Source: Deltaproteobacteria bacterium (GTDB lineage Bacteria > Desulfobacterota > Deferrimicrobia > Deferrimicrobiales > Deferrimicrobiaceae). Taken from it: DNA of 8,113 nt. Location: NCBI GenBank assembly GCA_017889845.1, contig JAGGAJ010000078.1, positions 1-8,113 on the forward strand. Direction: 5' to 3'. Position 1 is the first letter of the stretch. Every line of letters begins with the position of its first letter. The notes beneath the pieces were generated by a model that did no database searches, was not told the DNA's origin, and saw nothing but the letters and a program-made list of their open reading frames with translations. The translations under genes were made by a program, and so were the position numbers. Below are positions 6,553 to 8,113 of this stretch, piece by piece.

Positions 6553-7332
6553 ATGGTCCGCCGAGATAAATCGAACTACATCATCCAGTCGGTGGCGCAC
6601 GCCCTCGACGTGCTCGAGGAGTTCCGGGGGGACATGGACGAGCTCGGCGTCACGGAGCTCAGCAAGAAGCTCAAGCTCCACAAAAACAACGTTTTCCGCA
6701 TTCTCGCCACCCTCCAGTCGCGGAACTACATCGAGCAGAACCGGTCGAACGACAACTACCGGCTGGGGATCAAGTGCCTCGAGCTCGGCCAGACCTTCAT
6801 CCGCCAGCGCGGCCTGCTCAAGCAGGCCAAGCCCATCCTGCAGGAGCTGGCGGGAACGACCGGGGAGACGAGCTACATCTCGATCCTGCGCGGGAACGAG
6901 GTCGTTTACCTCGATTCGGTGGAAACCTCCTCCACGGTCCGGGTAATCTCGCGCGTCGGCCTTCACATGCCCGCCCACGCCACCGCCGCCGGGAAGGCGC
7001 TGGTCGCTTTCGAGTCCGACGAGGAACTGGTGAAACGGTTTACCGGGGAGATCCCCCGTTTCACGAAAGGAACCAAGACCCGGTCCGAGGACCTGATGAA
7101 GGATTTCTCCGCCGTCCGGGAACTCGGATACGCCACCGACCTCGAGGAGTTCGAGGACGGTCTGCGGTGCATCGGAGCCCCGGTGCGGGACTACACGAGG
7201 AAAGTGGTCGGCGCCATCAGCGTGTCCGGGCCCGCGCACCGTCTCCCGGACGAGAAGATCGCCCAGCAGGTCGGCCCCGAGGTCGCACGCGCCGGGCGGG
7301 CCCTCTCCGCGAGGCTCGGCTTCCGGGAGTAG
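6553..7332 (+). CDS. IclR-family transcriptional regulator
   Basis: A 259-residue DNA-binding regulator with the full IclR architecture. The N-terminal winged helix-turn-helix spans about 10-75 (SVAHALDVLEEF, then GVTELSKKLKLHKNNVFRILATL, then YRLG). The C-terminal GAF-like effector domain spans about 88-255, with AHATAAGKALVA (141-152) and GYATDLEEFEDGLRCIGAPVRD (192-213), both canonical. Length is typical (about 250-270). Ligand and targets cannot be read from the sequence: family members sense organic acids and aromatic intermediates. The ATG at 6553 follows GGGGGA (6542-6547) by five bases. It is transcribed from its own promoter. No divergent partner gene is present, so its targets may be itself, the downstream TetR gene or distant genes. 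Confidence 0.93.
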   Translation: MVRRDKSNYIIQSVAHALDVLEEFRGDMDELGVTELSKKLKLHKNNVFRILATLQSRNYIEQNRSNDNYRLGIKCLELGQTFIRQRGLLKQAKPILQELAGTTGETSYISILRGNEVVYLDSVETSSTVRVISRVGLHMPAHATAAGKALVAFESDEELVKRFTGEIPRFTKGTKTRSEDLMKDFSAVRELGYATDLEEFEDGLRCIGAPVRDYTRKVVGAISVSGPAHRLPDEKIAQQVGPEVARAGRALSARLGFRE

Positions 7333-7345
7333 CCGCTACCCGTTT
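7324..7345 (+). terminator. Weak hairpin at the end of the IclR-family gene
   Basis: CGG(GA)GTAG (7324-7332) can pair with CTACCCG (7336-7342) around a CCG loop, giving seven base pairs with a two-base bulge, followed only by TTTCC. It overlaps the stop codon. The short T-run makes it a marginal intrinsic terminator. Confidence 0.25.
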
Positions 7346-7368
7346 CCTCCGGGCCTCCTCCCCCAACC

Positions 7369-7397
7369 TTGACAGCCGCCCGGGCGGGTTGTACCTT
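7369..7397 (+). promoter_or_regulatory. Promoter of the FadR-like TetR gene
   Basis: TTGACA (7369-7374, perfect -35), a 17-base spacer, then TACCTT (7392-7397, weak -10 with three matches). Transcription would start near 7404. The spacer contains a perfect 12-base palindrome CCGCCCGGGCGG (7376-7387). The first ten bases (TTGACAGCCG) are identical to the -35 region of the IclR-gene promoter at 6469. Confidence 0.55.
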
Positions 7398-7403
7398 CTC
7401 CGG

Positions 7404-7421
7404 TGAATGGCGGTTCATTCA
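7404..7421 (+). promoter_or_regulatory. FadR-type operator (18-base inverted repeat)
   Basis: TGAATG (7404-7409) and CATTCA (7416-7421) are perfect 6-base inverted arms with a 6-base spacer (GCGGTT). From memory, the Bacillus FadR consensus is TGAATGAMTANTCATTCA, with the same outer half-sites and the same 18-base span. The site begins at the predicted transcription start and ends just before the ribosome binding site of a FadR-like gene, so negative autoregulation is likely. The repeat is visible; its use as an operator is inferred. Confidence 0.65.
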
Positions 7422-7436
7422 TGGAAGGAGAAGGCG

Positions 7437-8060
7437 ATGCCGAGGCGGGGACCCAACAACGGGGCGGACAAGCGGAACCGGATCCTCCGGGCGGCCATCC
7501 GGATCTTCTCGCAGAAAGGTTTCTTCAACTCGAAGGTTTCCGAGATCGCGCGCGCGTCCGGCGTCGCGGACGGCACGATCTACCTCTACTTCAAGAACAA
7601 GGACGACCTGCTGATCTCCCTCTTCGAGGAGAAGATGGGGGATGTGGTGGCCGGCGTCCGCCAGCGGATATCCGCCGGGGGGGACGCCCTCGCGAAGCTC
7701 CGGATCTTCATCGACAACCACATGGAGCTGCTCGAACGGGAGGCGGGGCTCATCGAGGTGCTGCAGGTGGAGCTCCGGCAGAGCAAGAAGTTCCTGAAGG
7801 ACTACACCCCCGTGAAGTTCTTCGAATACCTGGAGGTGATCAGCGACATCCTCGAGGAAGGGAAGCGGGAAGGGCTTTTCCGTCCCGACCTCAACGTCAG
7901 CGTGGCGCGGCGGGCCATCTTCGGGGCCCTCGACGAGCTCTGCCTCACCTACGTCCTCTCCCACAACCCGAAATACCACCCTTCCGTGAGTTCCGCGGAG
8001 ATCTACAGGATCCTCGCCGGCGGACTGTGCGCGGCCAAGCCCTCTGCGCAGGCCGGGTGA
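7437..8060 (+). CDS. fadR: TetR-family regulator, FadR-like (fatty-acid degradation repressor)
   Basis: A 207-residue TetR-family repressor. The N-terminal helix-turn-helix domain spans about 14-60 (RILRAAIRIFSQKGF, then the recognition region GVADGTIYLYFKNKDDL at 42-58). The helical ligand domain holds SLFEEKMG (61-68), VELRQSKKF (111-119) and ARRAIFGALDE (157-167). These blocks closely resemble the remembered sequence of Bacillus subtilis FadR/YsiA, which represses beta-oxidation genes and is released by long-chain acyl-CoA. The same role is inferred here. The frame is open to an ATG at 7407, but that start lies inside the operator. The ATG at 7437 has an excellent ribosome site AAGGAG (7425-7430) six bases upstream and is preferred. 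No fatty-acid gene is in the window; the regulon probably lies downstream or elsewhere. The symbol denotes the TetR-type FadR, not the unrelated GntR-type FadR of E. coli. Confidence 0.88.
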   Translation: MPRRGPNNGADKRNRILRAAIRIFSQKGFFNSKVSEIARASGVADGTIYLYFKNKDDLLISLFEEKMGDVVAGVRQRISAGGDALAKLRIFIDNHMELLEREAGLIEVLQVELRQSKKFLKDYTPVKFFEYLEVISDILEEGKREGLFRPDLNVSVARRAIFGALDELCLTYVLSHNPKYHPSVSSAEIYRILAGGLCAAKPSAQAG

Positions 8061-8113
8061 CGCCCTCGCCCGCCTGAGACCTCACCCCTCCCGGCGCGCG
8101 AGCGCGAGAAGGG

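Noticed and set aside
4580..7332. FAH-family and IclR-family genes as parts of one aromatic-degradation module
   Set aside because: Both families occur in such pathways, but here they are separated by folK, a TPR gene and a separate promoter, and no other catabolic gene is present.
7407..7436. Start of the FadR-like gene at ATG 7407
   Set aside because: That ATG lies within the inverted repeat near the predicted transcription start and has no ribosome site. ATG 7437 has AAGGAG six bases upstream.
8095..8106. CGCGC-GA-GCGCG near the 3' edge as a terminator
   Set aside because: The loop would be only two bases, no T-run follows, and the window ends. GC-rich sequence gives such short palindromes by chance.

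Overview
The window is GC-rich (roughly two thirds G+C in the genes) and every gene lies on the + strand. The gene order and the protein sequences suggest a Deltaproteobacteria/Desulfobacterota-type bacterium, loosely Geobacter-like. This rests on remembered gene order (argH, small lipoprotein, lysA, dapA, dapB) and on GC content, not on a search, so the taxonomic call is tentative.

Region 1 (1-5865, with a lipoprotein gene continuing to 6434) is a tightly packed biosynthetic operon. It contains the 3' end of argH (arginine), a tiny LptM-like outer-membrane lipoprotein gene, then lysA, dapF, dapA and dapB (the diaminopimelate/lysine branch), a fumarylacetoacetate-hydrolase (FAH) family gene, folK (folate) and a TPR lipoprotein-like gene. 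Most junctions overlap (ATGA at argH/lptM and folK/TPR, TGATG at FAH/folK) or are separated by 3-13 bases. The exception is a 67-base gap before dapF that may hold a second promoter. DapA makes the tetrahydrodipicolinate precursor and DapB reduces it. DapF isomerises LL- to meso-diaminopimelate, and LysA decarboxylates that to lysine. The aminotransferase step between DapB and DapF (dapL, or dapD/dapC/dapE) is not encoded here. An FAH-family gene occupies the position directly after dapB.

Region 2 (6435-6552) is an AT-rich island (about 41% G+C by hand count). It has a good sigma70-type promoter (TTGACA, 17-base spacer, TATATC) followed by an inverted repeat, and leads into an IclR-family regulator gene.

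Region 3 (7333-8113) has a second TTGACA promoter, a GC palindrome in its spacer, and an 18-base perfect inverted repeat (TGAATG-N6-CATTCA) just before the ribosome binding site of a TetR-family gene. The protein closely resembles Bacillus FadR, the acyl-CoA-responsive repressor of fatty-acid degradation, and the repeat matches the remembered FadR operator in half-sites and spacing. This is the most informative regulatory signal in the window. The targets of this regulator are not in view and probably lie beyond the 3' edge.

The window is mostly ordinary core metabolism. I see no CRISPR array, insertion sequence, rRNA, tRNA, defence system or phage gene.
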